Shown here: positions 7,789 to 18,039 of the stretch, piece after piece
How positions within the stretch are numbered: the stretch's first letter is position 1
Layout of the letters: each line of letters begins with the position of its first letter
Source: Candidatus Ventrousia excrementavium
GTDB taxonomy: Bacteria > Bacillota > Clostridia > Oscillospirales > Butyricicoccaceae
Length of the DNA: 37,949 bases
Direction of reading: 5' to 3'
Assembly: GCA_018714845.1 (NCBI GenBank)
Contig: DVMR01000063.1
Location: 1 to 37,949 of the forward strand
Made by a program: the position numbers and the translations under genes
The notes under the pieces: model-generated
Databases searched by the model: none
What the model was told of the DNA's origin: nothing
What the model saw: the letters and a program-made list of their open reading frames with translations, nothing else

Positions 7789-8373
7789 CTATTCTGTTTC
7801 AATAATCTTAATCTGCTCTGCCGAAACACCGGTCTCACTGATGACAATATCGCGAATGCGGGCGATATCCTCCTGCTGCAATCCGTTTTCCGGCTTTTGG
7901 ACGATGACGTTGACGCCATTGTCGTTGATGAACACCACGCATTCGTCATAGCCCTTGGCAATGACCAGGTTTTCAATGCGCGACTCTTTCATGGCAGACT
8001 GCGCCATGACCTGAATGCTTTCGGTCGCAGCGGCCTTGGCGTCTTCATCGGCGCTTTCATTCTCGACCGTCACGTTGAGAATGCTGACCGCTTCGTCGCG
8101 CGCTTTTTGCCTGGACAGGCGTGCTTCGGCAAAATAGCTGTCTTCGCTGCTGCCGTCATTAAAGCCGGATGATTCCTGGGCGTCTTCGGTCTTCCCCTGT
8201 TCATCGGTCTGCGCCACGCCGTCGACCAGCTGGGCCTGGCCGAGAATTTTGCTGTCATCGGTATTGCTTGCTGCACTGAAATCATCATCGCCCCTGTTGT
8301 AGCTCCAGTTGAGATAGACCGCCACGCAGAGCATGAGTGCGATGACCGAGTATATCGCCCCTTTTTTCTTCAT
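7789..8373 (-). CDS. spoIIIAH: Stage III sporulation protein AH
   Basis: 194 aa. One N-terminal membrane helix (AIYSVIALMLCVAVYL) is followed by an acidic, low-complexity linker (about residues 27-80) and a C-terminal YscJ/FliF-like ring-building domain. In B. subtilis SpoIIIAH in the mother-cell membrane binds SpoIIQ of the forespore, linking the two across the intermembrane space as the channel or feeding tube. Last gene of the spoIIIA run; AGGAGG precedes ATG 8373. Confidence 0.95.
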   Translation of the reverse strand: MKKKGAIYSVIALMLCVAVYLNWSYNRGDDDFSAASNTDDSKILGQAQLVDGVAQTDEQGKTEDAQESSGFNDGSSEDSYFAEARLSRQKARDEAVSILNVTVENESADEDAKAAATESIQVMAQSAMKESRIENLVIAKGYDECVVFINDNGVNVIVQKPENGLQQEDIARIRDIVISETGVSAEQIKIIETE

Positions 8374-8387
8374 AACTGTTTTGCCTC

Positions 8388-8924
8388 CTATTGTTTCATT
8401 TTTAAAATTGAGATACAGTCGGACGGAATACCGGTCAGTGCGCGCACCGCTTCTGTCAGCGCCAGCCGGATTTCGGCGCTGCCGGCGCCGTCGCAGACAA
8501 TGACGGCGCCCTGATACTGCGGCCCGTCAGTGCGAACCGTGACAGGCTGCGAGCTTCCGCCTGAAAAAACCATGCTTTGCTGCTTTTCCGATGATATTTC
8601 CGTGCTATCACTCCCCGTTCTGCTGCTTTCGCTGGTCTGGCTGTCGTATGCGTAGACAGAACGATACCCGCTTTTGACCGTCAACATCACGCTGATGCGT
8701 CCGACTCCGTCCATCTGGGACAGTGTTTCCTCCAGCGACCTTTCCAGCTCCTGTGCCTGTGGGAACTGCTCGCCCTGCGCCGCCGCTGACTGCTGTGACG
8801 TGTCGGGCTGGCCGGTTGGCCAGGCGGCCAGCAGCAGCCCCACCAGACAGACGAGCAGGACGTACTTATACTTATTGAAATTTCTGCTGATATATTCCGG
8901 TATTTGCACGCGGCCGATTTTCAT
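8388..8924 (-). CDS. spoIIIAG: Stage III sporulation protein AG
   Basis: 178 aa. One N-terminal membrane helix (YVLLVCLVGLLLAAW, about residues 20-36) precedes an extracytoplasmic region with ELERSLEETLSQMDGVGRIS and a serine-rich insertion, ending in a ring-building-motif domain (VRTDGPQYQGAVIVCDGAG). SpoIIIAG forms a large ring in the mother-cell membrane of the engulfment complex. The start overlaps the spoIIIAF stop by ATGA. Confidence 0.95.
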   Translation of the reverse strand: MKIGRVQIPEYISRNFNKYKYVLLVCLVGLLLAAWPTGQPDTSQQSAAAQGEQFPQAQELERSLEETLSQMDGVGRISVMLTVKSGYRSVYAYDSQTSESSRTGSDSTEISSEKQQSMVFSGGSSQPVTVRTDGPQYQGAVIVCDGAGSAEIRLALTEAVRALTGIPSDCISILKMKQ

Positions 8925-9415
8925 GGACTCCCCTCCGTTTCTTCCACCACACGCTCAACGCCAATGCCGCAGTTGAGAGCGGCCGCCTGAATGGTCTGGG
9001 CTTTGAGCGACGCATCGGTCCCCGCCGCAAAGCGCAGGGCAACCTGACGCACCGAATAAACGCCATCTCCTGTCAGGTCAGAGGTCACCTGTGCCTGGCA
9101 GGAGACGCCAAGTGCTGCGGCCTGTGCCTCGATTTGCGTCTGCAGCTGCTGATCTGCCTGTGCCTTCTTCTGCAATCGCGCGCTGTCAAGCGCTTCGTCG
9201 ACCGTTGACTCGAGACCCTGTTCGGTCTGTGTCAGACTGAACTCTGACCAGTTGACCGGCCGTGCTGGCGACAGTATCAAAATAATCATCAACGCAGCAC
9301 AGCCAATCCGCGCAATCTCCCGCTGCGCGCCGTCGCCTGTGATGATGAGAATGAGCGAGCACAAAACACCTCCTGCAAACAGCCGCAGTACCATGGAACT
9401 AATCCATTCGCTCAT
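8921..9415 (-). CDS. spoIIIAF: Stage III sporulation protein AF
   Basis: 164 aa. Two N-terminal membrane helices (MVLRLFAGGVLCSLILII and IARIGCAALMIILILSPA) precede a soluble, partly coiled domain. A component of the SpoIIIA channel apparatus. The frame is open to 9469, but ATG 9415 overlaps the spoIIIAE stop by ATGA and begins with the family-typical SEWISSMV, so it is preferred. Confidence 0.93.
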   Translation of the reverse strand: MSEWISSMVLRLFAGGVLCSLILIITGDGAQREIARIGCAALMIILILSPARPVNWSEFSLTQTEQGLESTVDEALDSARLQKKAQADQQLQTQIEAQAAALGVSCQAQVTSDLTGDGVYSVRQVALRFAAGTDASLKAQTIQAAALNCGIGVERVVEETEGSP

Positions 9416-10500
9416 ACCTGTATCACCACCGTGCTGACAATCAAAGAGATGAACTGCACAGCGCAGCATGTTCCCAAAAGTCCCAGTGCAATACCATAGC
9501 CCTCAGAAATGCCGTCTATCATTTTGGCTGTACCGCCCTGCGCCATGGATGCCGAAGCCACGCTGAGTACCTTAAAGACCAGATAACGAGTCAGCGCCGA
9601 TACAAAGGGCATCAGACACAGTGCACACGCCCCCAAAAAGCCGTAAATACCGACTGCACTGCGCAAAATACCCGCCCCGGTCAAAATGGCGTCAGATGCG
9701 TCGGCGACAACCGAACCAAGCACCGGCACTGCGCCGGTAATGGCCACCCGCGCCGTCTTGACGGCAGCGGCGTCAGCGCCGCCGGACACCACGCCCGACA
9801 ACGTCATGTACCCCATAAAAATCATGAGAAAAACCTTGTAAAAGGAAACGCAGGCCCACTTGATCAGCTCCGCAACCCGTGTCAGCACGTCCTGCCGGGC
9901 GATAATTCCTGCCGCCGTCACCCCGATGTACAGATACACGCCGGGCAGAAAAACGCGCAGCGCAAGCTCGACCAGAATACTGCAAAACAAAATGGCTGCC
10001 GCCGAAGATGACACGGCCGAAACCGGCTTGCCCGCAACAGCAGTTGCGGCGGCAAAGGCCGGTATCAGCGCCTTGCTAAACAGACTGAGTCCTTCGATGG
10101 CTTTGCGACATGCTTCGAGCAGCGAGCCGATTGATGTAAAGCACATGACAGTCAGCGCGCAGACCGACGCCATGTCAACGATGTGCTCGGGCAGACTGAC
10201 ACCGGCAGACCGGACAAATGACGTGACCAGCCCCACAAGTGCGCAGACTGCGACCATGGCAAAAGCCATTCCGCTGGCCTCGCGCAGATGTTCGCGAAAA
10301 GCGCTCAGCGCTTTTTGCCACAGCGACTGCAATCCACTCTCAACGTCGGCATTTTCCGGGGTCAAACCACCCAGACTGTCGCGTACATCATCAGGCAGGC
10401 TTTGCTCGAGCGCTCCTGTATCGACCCCGTATTCGGCGGCAAGAGCCGGCAGGGTCAAACAAAGTGCGCACAGCAGCACGGCAAGTACAGCTTTCAACAT
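9412..10500 (-). CDS. spoIIIAE: Stage III sporulation protein AE
   Basis: 362 aa polytopic membrane protein with a likely signal sequence (residues 1-21, ending ALAA). Conserved blocks include the region around SLPEHIVDMASVCALTVMCF and GGTAKMIDGISEGYGIALG. It is the large membrane component of the mother-cell SpoIIIA complex needed for sigma-G activity in the forespore. Start ATG 10500 has AAAGGAG upstream and lies 11 nt after spoIIIAD. Confidence 0.95.
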   Translation of the reverse strand: MLKAVLAVLLCALCLTLPALAAEYGVDTGALEQSLPDDVRDSLGGLTPENADVESGLQSLWQKALSAFREHLREASGMAFAMVAVCALVGLVTSFVRSAGVSLPEHIVDMASVCALTVMCFTSIGSLLEACRKAIEGLSLFSKALIPAFAAATAVAGKPVSAVSSSAAAILFCSILVELALRVFLPGVYLYIGVTAAGIIARQDVLTRVAELIKWACVSFYKVFLMIFMGYMTLSGVVSGGADAAAVKTARVAITGAVPVLGSVVADASDAILTGAGILRSAVGIYGFLGACALCLMPFVSALTRYLVFKVLSVASASMAQGGTAKMIDGISEGYGIALGLLGTCCAVQFISLIVSTVVIQV

Positions 10501-10511
10501 TCCCTTCTCCT

Positions 10512-10895
10512 TTATATGGCCCTGATGAGCTGCAGCGCCTGTTCAACCAGCGGCACTGCGCACAAAACACCGGCGGCAGTCCCACCAATTTCAACAATAG
10601 ACGCCAGTGTGCGCTCTCCCGCGTCACGGCACAGCTCAGCTGATATCTTGACAGCCAGACAAATACCGACGACCTGCATGACCGGCGCAAACGCCGCATA
10701 GTCCAGACCAGCAGCATCGACCAGTGAACGGACGCAGTCCAGCACTCTGCCCACCATGGGAATGAGTGCCGCGGCCAGCACAGCTGTGACGCCCAGAGCC
10801 AGCACCAATCCCATGGACGGCGCCTTATCGCGCAGCAAAGACAGGCATAAAATCGCGACAAGCGCGATTCCGCAGATACGCACCAGCTCGTCCAT
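10512..10895 (-). CDS. spoIIIAD: Stage III sporulation protein AD
   Basis: 127 aa hydrophobic protein with about four membrane segments and the family motif VGICLAVKISAELCRDAGE followed by IVEIGGTAAG. Member of the SpoIIIAC/AD family. The start ATG 10895 sits 2 nt after the spoIIIAC stop with no strong Shine-Dalgarno, so translation is probably coupled. Confidence 0.95.
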   Translation of the reverse strand: MDELVRICGIALVAILCLSLLRDKAPSMGLVLALGVTAVLAAALIPMVGRVLDCVRSLVDAAGLDYAAFAPVMQVVGICLAVKISAELCRDAGERTLASIVEIGGTAAGVLCAVPLVEQALQLIRAI

Positions 10896-10897
10896 TG

Positions 10898-11092
10898 CTA
10901 AAACCCAAAAGTCGACTTAATGATGGAAAACATATTGCTGATCTCCTGCACAATAATCATCATGACGACGATCAGACCAGCCAGAGTGGTCATCATGGCC
11001 TGCTCCTCACGACCGGAGCGCACAAGAAGCTGGTTGAGCACCGCGACCAGAATACCGATGGCAGCCACTTTAAAAATCAGATCTACCTGCAT
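10898..11092 (-). CDS. spoIIIAC: Stage III sporulation protein AC
   Basis: 64 aa, two membrane helices, the normal size for SpoIIIAC. Conserved text includes IFKVAAIGILVAVLNQLL and GLIVVMMIIVQEISNMF. Part of the SpoIIIA channel apparatus in the mother-cell membrane. Confidence 0.95.
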   Translation of the reverse strand: MQVDLIFKVAAIGILVAVLNQLLVRSGREEQAMMTTLAGLIVVMMIIVQEISNMFSIIKSTFGF

Positions 11093-11104
11093 ATGCTTCC
11101 GCCT

Positions 11105-11617
11105 TTATATTGCGACCAGCGCGATCATAACGCCGGCTGTAACCCCCAGCGCACGATACAGTTTGCCTTTTTGGCCGTATTCTTCCTGCGCCTGCTGCAA
11201 TGCCTGCTCCAGTTGTGCAATCAGGCCGGACAGCCGGTCCGCCTGGGTCGCCGCATCATAGCGCCCGGCAATATGTCCTACCGACGCAATCCACTCGATT
11301 TCGCTCCATTTCAGGTCAAAATGCCGCAGCTCGGGCACGAGCAGCTCGAAGGCGGACAAAAAGCTTTCGCCGTCCCGCAGCATACACTGCTGCACCTGGC
11401 GGAAAAAGGCAGATGCCGCGCCGCTGCATTCACGAATAATCATGGGCAGGATATCGGGCAGCGCCGAACGACGGAATACAATCTCTGCCTGCAACAGCTG
11501 AATAGCGCCCAAAAAGCTTTTAAGCGCCGCAACGCGACCTTTCAGCCGGTTGTTCATGGAAAACCCGACCACCGAGCACGACCCCGCGATGAGCACCGCT
11601 CCCAACAGCTTGATCAC
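11105..11617 (-). CDS. spoIIIAB: Stage III sporulation protein AB
   Basis: 170 aa, the family's usual length. An N-terminal hydrophobic segment (KLLGAVLIAGSCSVVGFSM) leads into LQLLQAEIVF-type text and a helical body, with a C-terminal membrane helix; the fold is related to type II secretion GspF. The frame is open to 11758, but GTG 11617 follows AAGGAGAG by 7 nt and gives the family N-terminus. It overlaps spoIIIAA by 98 nt, which is unusual (see findings). Confidence 0.92.
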   Translation of the reverse strand: MIKLLGAVLIAGSCSVVGFSMNNRLKGRVAALKSFLGAIQLLQAEIVFRRSALPDILPMIIRECSGAASAFFRQVQQCMLRDGESFLSAFELLVPELRHFDLKWSEIEWIASVGHIAGRYDAATQADRLSGLIAQLEQALQQAQEEYGQKGKLYRALGVTAGVMIALVAI

Positions 11618-12512
11618 ACTGCATCTCTCCTTCCGTATACATATGGTAGCTTCTCCGGCCGTCCCGCAGCCGGATTTCGATGATATGCTGAAAAATACCC
11701 TGTTCGATGAGCTGCCGGTAGGCCGGGCGGAGCATGAGCTCCTGCACACAGCCGGCATGGACGGTTGTCAGGAACCGGCAGCCTGTATAGGATGCGGAAA
11801 TCAGCGCCTCGGCGTCGCGTTCGCCGGTAATCTCGTCCAGGGCAATGACCTGCGGCGACATAGAGCGCAAAAGCATGGTCATGACTTCACTTTTGCTGCC
11901 ACCGGACATGACGTCGCACTGTCCCACGTCAAACTGCGGCTCGCCGTCCCGGCAGGCGGCAATCTCCATCCGCTCATCTGCTAAGGCGACATTGAGGCTC
12001 TGGGAAAGCACCCGCGCCATGTCGCGCAGCAGCGTCGTTTTTCCGCCGCCCGGCGGTGCGAGAATAAGCGTGCTTTCAAAGCCGTTCTGATAAATCTGAG
12101 CACACAGAGCATCAGCCAGACCAATCATCTGACGTGCAATGCGCAGATTGCACGAAGAGAAAGACCGTAGATTGGTGATTTCGCCATTTTGTTCTGCTGT
12201 TTCGCCGCAAAGTCCCAATCGATGCCCCGACGGTACGGTGATGAAGCCCTGGCGGATTTGCTCCATGTAGGTATGTATCGACGAACGGGTCGCACGCTGC
12301 AAAAGCTCGTCCAGCTCGCCGCGCGTCACAGCGTCAGCCAGCGTGTATCTTTTGCCCGCGCCGACAGCGCAAAAGGGTCGTCCTATCCGCAGGCGAAACT
12401 CTTCTATCTTTTCGCGTTCATCGGGGGGAACAGTAAACGCGGCGCGCCAAAGGCGCTCTGGCAAAAGCCCGGCCGCTGTCATAAACTGCTTGCTGCACTC
12501 CTGCTGATTCAT
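11520..12512 (-). CDS. spoIIIAA: Stage III sporulation protein AA (secretion-type ATPase)
   Basis: 330 aa as read. Walker A is at about 152-160 (PPGGGKTT), Walker B at about 222-226 (VIALDE), then ITGERD and TTVHAG, as in GspE/VirB11-like secretion ATPases. It would power the SpoIIIA apparatus from the mother-cell cytoplasm. ATG 12512 is 6 nt after GAGGG. The frame runs about 32 codons past the spoIIIAB start; this tail looks like spoIIIAB sequence in another frame and is not obviously conserved. First gene of the operon, preceded by a sigma-E-type promoter. Confidence 0.93.
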   Translation of the reverse strand: MNQQECSKQFMTAAGLLPERLWRAAFTVPPDEREKIEEFRLRIGRPFCAVGAGKRYTLADAVTRGELDELLQRATRSSIHTYMEQIRQGFITVPSGHRLGLCGETAEQNGEITNLRSFSSCNLRIARQMIGLADALCAQIYQNGFESTLILAPPGGGKTTLLRDMARVLSQSLNVALADERMEIAACRDGEPQFDVGQCDVMSGGSKSEVMTMLLRSMSPQVIALDEITGERDAEALISASYTGCRFLTTVHAGCVQELMLRPAYRQLIEQGIFQHIIEIRLRDGRRSYHMYTEGEMQCDQAVGSGAHRGVVLGGRVFHEQPAERSRCGA

Positions 12513-12557
12513 GGCCATCCCTCGCTTTATACTGCCTGCTTGTCTTGCTTGTGTTAC

Positions 12558-12586
12558 AGTATATTGCCTGTCCAACCGGTTTATGA
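12558..12586 (-). promoter_or_regulatory. Predicted sigma-E promoter of the spoIIIA operon
   Basis: On the minus strand TCATAAA (12580-12586) fits the sigma-E -35 pattern KMATAWW at every position. After 14 nt, AATATACT (12558-12565) matches 6 of 8 positions of CATACAHT. It lies about 45 nt before the spoIIIAA start. B. subtilis spoIIIA is known to be sigma-E controlled. Confidence 0.6.
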
Positions 12587-12590
12587 CAAA

Positions 12591-12619
12591 AGAAAAAGAC
12601 CGCCCCGAAAGGCGGTCTT
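12591..12619 (-). terminator. Rho-independent terminator of ligA
   Basis: A 9-bp stem (12611-12619 with 12596-12604) with a 6-nt loop is followed on the minus strand by T-rich sequence (12591-12597). It begins about 11 nt after the ligA stop and ends just before the spoIIIA promoter. Confidence 0.85.
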
Positions 12620-12629
12620 AAAAACAGCA

Positions 12630-14639
<2,010 letters not shown>

Positions 14640-14662
<23 letters not shown>

Positions 14663-15389
14663 TATATTTTTGCAGCATTTCACTTTCTCCGGTGTCGTCG
14701 ATGTAGGTATATCCCTCAGGCACGCTGCCGATGAGAATGGTCTCGGCAATATTGACCTTCGTGTTGACATGACAGCTGGCCCGTGCACCGGGCGCGATAA
14801 CGCTCATGCTGACTGTAGTGTCAATGACAATCTGGTGCCGCGTCTGGTTAATACCCGCGTTGGTGAACGAGCTGATAAAGTTAGCGCTCACGCTGCCGAC
14901 CGGCACCAGACGAACGGGAATCGACGGCCCGCGCCCGGAAAACAGGTCCCCGCCAATCAGGTTGCCTAGCGGAATCGAAATCTGCGAAGTGTCAAGGCGG
15001 GCAATTTCATCCGCCACGCGGCTGGTGATGGCGGCCTTCAGCTGGTTGATGCGGACAATATCGGTTTTCAGGGCAGAAATATCTCCGTTTTCATTCTTTT
15101 CAAAGCTGACAAGGTTGTCATACACCCCGCCGGCCTCAGACAGCTCAGCGTCAATGACATCGTTGATGATTCTTGTCGCCAGATAGGTGACGCGAGACAC
15201 CGCATACTGCTCGACCACCGGTTCCAGCCGGCTTTGCAGAAAAAACAGTCCGCACACTGCGCCTGCACAAATCAAGAGCATAACGACAGCCAAGTGCATC
15301 CGCCCAGAGCCTGGACGGCGCGGGGCTGTTCGTACACGACGTTTGTACAGTAAAACACCGCCATATGGAATGCTTCGCCGGCGCGGCAT
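14640..15389 (-). CDS. yunB: Sporulation protein YunB
   Basis: 249 aa. A basic N-terminus, one membrane helix (about residues 31-51) and a long extracytoplasmic domain with IINDVIDAEL, ISIPLGNLIGG and RHQIVIDTTVSMSVIAP motifs characteristic of YunB, a mother-cell (sigma-E) sporulation protein in B. subtilis. GGTGG lies 8 nt upstream of ATG 15389. A sigma-E-type promoter stands about 25 nt upstream. It is followed by ligA 39 nt downstream. Confidence 0.92.
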
Positions 15390-15411
15390 GAAATCACCAC
15401 CTTTCTGTGCT

Positions 15412-15440
15412 ATTTTATTCGTCCACCCCCTGTTTTGTGC
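15412..15440 (-). promoter_or_regulatory. Predicted sigma-E promoter of yunB
   Basis: GCACAAA (15434-15440, 6 of 7 to KMATAWW) and AATAAAAT (15412-15419, 6 of 8 to CATACAHT) stand 14 nt apart on the minus strand. This is the same architecture as the spoIIIA site in this window. Confidence 0.5.
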
Positions 15441-15453
15441 AGTCGATCAAAAG

Positions 15454-15486
15454 AAAAAACGCACTGTGCTTTACACAGTGCGTTTT
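15454..15486 (-). terminator. Rho-independent terminator after ispH-rpsA
   Basis: A perfect 13-bp stem (15474-15486 with 15456-15468) with a 5-nt loop begins 14 nt after the stop at 15500 and ends in T-rich sequence. It is the first clear terminator downstream of the lon promoter. Confidence 0.88.
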
Positions 15487-15499
15487 CTTTTCATTTCAA

Positions 15500-17455
15500 T
15501 TAGGCCTCGGGATTTTCCTCAGTCTCCTCCGCAACGGTCTCAACCGTCGGGTCGAGCAGGGCGCGGATACTGAGCGAGATTTTCTTCTTTTCGTTGTCAA
15601 TCTCAATGATCTTGGCGTCAACAGTCTCGCCAATGGTCAGGACCTCGTCGGGACGGCCAATGCGGCGATCGGCAATCTGCGAAATGTGGATCAGGCCGTC
15701 AACACCGGGCATAACTTCGGCAAAAGCACCGAACGGCATGAACTTGACAATTTTGACCGGGGCGACGTCGCCGACCTTATAGGTGTCCTCGAACTTGGTC
15801 CACGGATTGTCCTCAGGCAGACGGTAGCCCAGCGAAATCTTGCGCTTTTCGGGGTCAAGCGCGATAACGTAGACTTCGACCTGCTGACCAATCTTCAAAA
15901 CATCGGACGGGTGCTTGACGCGGTTCCACGAAAGCTCCGAGATGTGCACCATGCCGTCGACACCGCCGATATCGACAAACGCACCATAGCTGGTAAAGGA
16001 CTTGACTGTGCCAGTATACTTCTTGCCGACCTCAATGGTTTCCCAAATCTTGTTGGCAGCCTCACGGCGCTGCTCGACCAGCAGAGCCTTGATCGAGCCG
16101 ACAACACGGCGGCGCTGGCGGTTGACTTCGGTAATACGGATCTTCTGGGTTGTTTTCATCAGCGGGTCAAAGCTGGCGTCGCGCGGCAGACCGGTCTGGC
16201 TGGCGGGGATGAAAACACGAATACCCAGCACATTGGCGACCACGCCGCCCTTGTTCTGGTCGTTGATGATACCGGTCAGGGGCTCTTTGCTCTCAACGGC
16301 CTGCTCCAGGCGCTCCCAGTTCTTCACGGTGTCCAGACGCTTTTTGGAAAGCATGACCAGGCCTTCGACATCGTTGACACGCAGGACGTAGGCTTCGATT
16401 TCATCGCCGATGTGAATGCTGTCGGCCAGGTTGAACTCAGGGTCGTCGCTCAGTTCGGTCATGGGAATGTAACCGGCCTGCTTGACGCCCAGGTCAACAT
16501 GGATATCGGTGTTGTTGATCTGGGTAATAACGCCCTTAACCTTTTCTCCTGTATGTAAAGTTTTGAGAGATTGCTCCAGAAGTTCCTCGAAGCTTTCGGT
16601 TTCGTTGGTTTTGATTTCGTCGCTCATCTTGCTGCTTACCTCCTTAATGATCAAATCCGGCGTGGATGCTCCGGCGGTGACAAAAACGCTCCGGGCTCCG
16701 TCGAGCAGCGCTGAAGACAGCTCATCGGCCGACTCGATCTGCACCGTCCGGGGGCAGACGGAGCGGCAGAGCTCGAAAAGGCTTTTGGTATTGCTGCTCT
16801 GGCGGTCACCGATCACAACGACCGCGTCGGATTTGGATGCAAACCGATAAGCCTCATCTTGACGTTCATCGGTTGCTTTACATATTGTATCAAAAAACAA
16901 TGGGTCATGACAAGTGTTTTTTAATTTGTTTACAAAAAGGTCGTAGATTTTTCTCTGAAAAGTAGTCTGCACCACGACGGCAATCGGAATTTTCGATAAA
17001 ATGTGGCAGGCTTCATCCAATTCCTGTTGGGTTTCGACAACGAGCACGTCATTCCCTGCCCGCGCGGCAATGGCCAGAACCTCAGGATGTCCGTGTTTGC
17101 CAATGACAAGAACCCGTCGTCCGGCGGCACTTTCACGCTCAACAATGCGATGAATTTGCGCGACATTGGGACAGGTGGCATCAATCAGCGTGCAGCCCTT
17201 GTCTGCAAAAGCCTTGATATCCTGCGGCGGAAGCCCGTGCGCGCGAATGATGACGCGGGCCCCTGCAGGCACTTCGTCGGCCGAGGATACAGCATGAACT
17301 CCCCTGCGCTCAAGCTCGGCTATGACCTGCTTGTTGTGTATAATCGGCCCGGCGCTGAAAAGCGCGCCCGTCGTCTTGGATTCTTCAAGGGCCGCTTCAA
17401 TGGCACGGCGCACACCATAGCAGTAGCCCGCCTTGCTTCCCACAGTCACTGTCAT
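15500..17455 (-). CDS. ispH: Fused 4-hydroxy-3-methylbut-2-enyl diphosphate reductase and S1 RNA-binding protein
   Basis: 651 aa. Residues 1-275 are IspH (LytB), the last MEP-pathway enzyme, with iron-sulfur cysteines C12, C95 and C192, plus H40, H73, H123 and E125. Residues from about 295 to 630 hold four S1 domains (GEKVKGVITQI, KEPLTGIINDQ, GKKYTGTVKSF, GDVAPVKIVKF), equivalent to the ribosomal protein S1 (rpsA) homologue. An acidic tail ends the protein. This fusion is known in Clostridia. The linker codes for a full Shine-Dalgarno ahead of Met277, so free S1 might also be made. The start ATG overlaps the plsC stop. The neighbouring cmk gene is next to rpsA in many bacteria. Confidence 0.96.
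   Translation of the reverse strand: MTVTVGSKAGYCYGVRRAIEAALEESKTTGALFSAGPIIHNKQVIAELERRGVHAVSSADEVPAGARVIIRAHGLPPQDIKAFADKGCTLIDATCPNVAQIHRIVERESAAGRRVLVIGKHGHPEVLAIAARAGNDVLVVETQQELDEACHILSKIPIAVVVQTTFQRKIYDLFVNKLKNTCHDPLFFDTICKATDERQDEAYRFASKSDAVVVIGDRQSSNTKSLFELCRSVCPRTVQIESADELSSALLDGARSVFVTAGASTPDLIIKEVSSKMSDEIKTNETESFEELLEQSLKTLHTGEKVKGVITQINNTDIHVDLGVKQAGYIPMTELSDDPEFNLADSIHIGDEIEAYVLRVNDVEGLVMLSKKRLDTVKNWERLEQAVESKEPLTGIINDQNKGGVVANVLGIRVFIPASQTGLPRDASFDPLMKTTQKIRITEVNRQRRRVVGSIKALLVEQRREAANKIWETIEVGKKYTGTVKSFTSYGAFVDIGGVDGMVHISELSWNRVKHPSDVLKIGQQVEVYVIALDPEKRKISLGYRLPEDNPWTKFEDTYKVGDVAPVKIVKFMPFGAFAEVMPGVDGLIHISQIADRRIGRPDEVLTIGETVDAKIIEIDNEKKKISLSIRALLDPTVETVAEETEENPEA
16625..16645 (-). 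promoter_or_regulatory. Internal ribosome binding site and ATG at the IspH/S1 boundary
   Basis: AAGGAGG (16639-16645, minus strand), a full anti-SD complement, is followed after 11 nt by an in-frame ATG (16625-16627) coding Met277. Initiation here would give a 375-aa four-domain S1 protein, close to stand-alone Firmicutes S1 homologues in length. Confidence 0.5.
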
Positions 17456-18039
17456 GCCGGCAGCTCCTTCTGGGCGGCATAGACTGCCTGCATGATTTCG
17501 TCGGTGACGCGCTGGTAATCAGCGGCTCCCGGACGGCCCTCGCAGGTCGGCCGGATGGGCGTGCCGAAAACAAGCTGGCAGCCGCGGAAAGCCTTGCGGC
17601 CAGGCGTGATGTAAATAGGCACAACGGGGACACCCGCACGCAGCGACAGCATTCCGGCGCCTGTCTTTGCCTCTACGCTCTCCCCCTCGCGCACACGGGT
17701 TCCCTCCGGAAAAAGAATGAGCTGGCGTCCGTCTTTAAGGGACTTAAGAGCGTACTTGATCGCGCCAACGTCGTTTTTGCCGCGCTGGACGGGGAAAGCA
17801 TTGAGGCTGCGCAAAATAGCAGACAGTATTGGTATCTTGAAAAGCTCGGCTTTGCCCATGACGGCAATTTTTCCCTGCGGCCCCAGCGCCAGCGCTACGA
17901 GCACCGGATCGATGATAGCTGTATGATGCCCGCAAATGAGCATTCCGCCCTCTGGCACGCGTTCCCGGCCATAGACCTTAAAGCGATATATGGGCTTGAG
18001 CACAATAAAAACCAGCCAATAACAGAACTTATACCACAT
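17452..18039 (-). CDS. plsC: 1-acyl-sn-glycerol-3-phosphate acyltransferase
   Basis: 195 aa. It carries the PlsC motifs: HHTAIIDP (the HX4D acyl-transfer motif), FPVQRGK, FPEGTR and VPVVPIYI. It would acylate lysophosphatidic acid to phosphatidic acid at the membrane in phospholipid synthesis. An N-terminal hydrophobic stretch (FCYWLVFIVLKPIY) may bind the membrane. It overlaps cmk by 11 nt and ispH by ATGA. Confidence 0.93.
   Translation of the reverse strand: MWYKFCYWLVFIVLKPIYRFKVYGRERVPEGGMLICGHHTAIIDPVLVALALGPQGKIAVMGKAELFKIPILSAILRSLNAFPVQRGKNDVGAIKYALKSLKDGRQLILFPEGTRVREGESVEAKTGAGMLSLRAGVPVVPIYITPGRKAFRGCQLVFGTPIRPTCEGRPGAADYQRVTDEIMQAVYAAQKELPA

Noticed and set aside
15407-16558. 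383-codon open frame on the plus strand
   Set aside because: It lies antisense to the S1 half of ispH-rpsA, has no Shine-Dalgarno or recognisable domain, and mirrors the codon pattern of the real gene.
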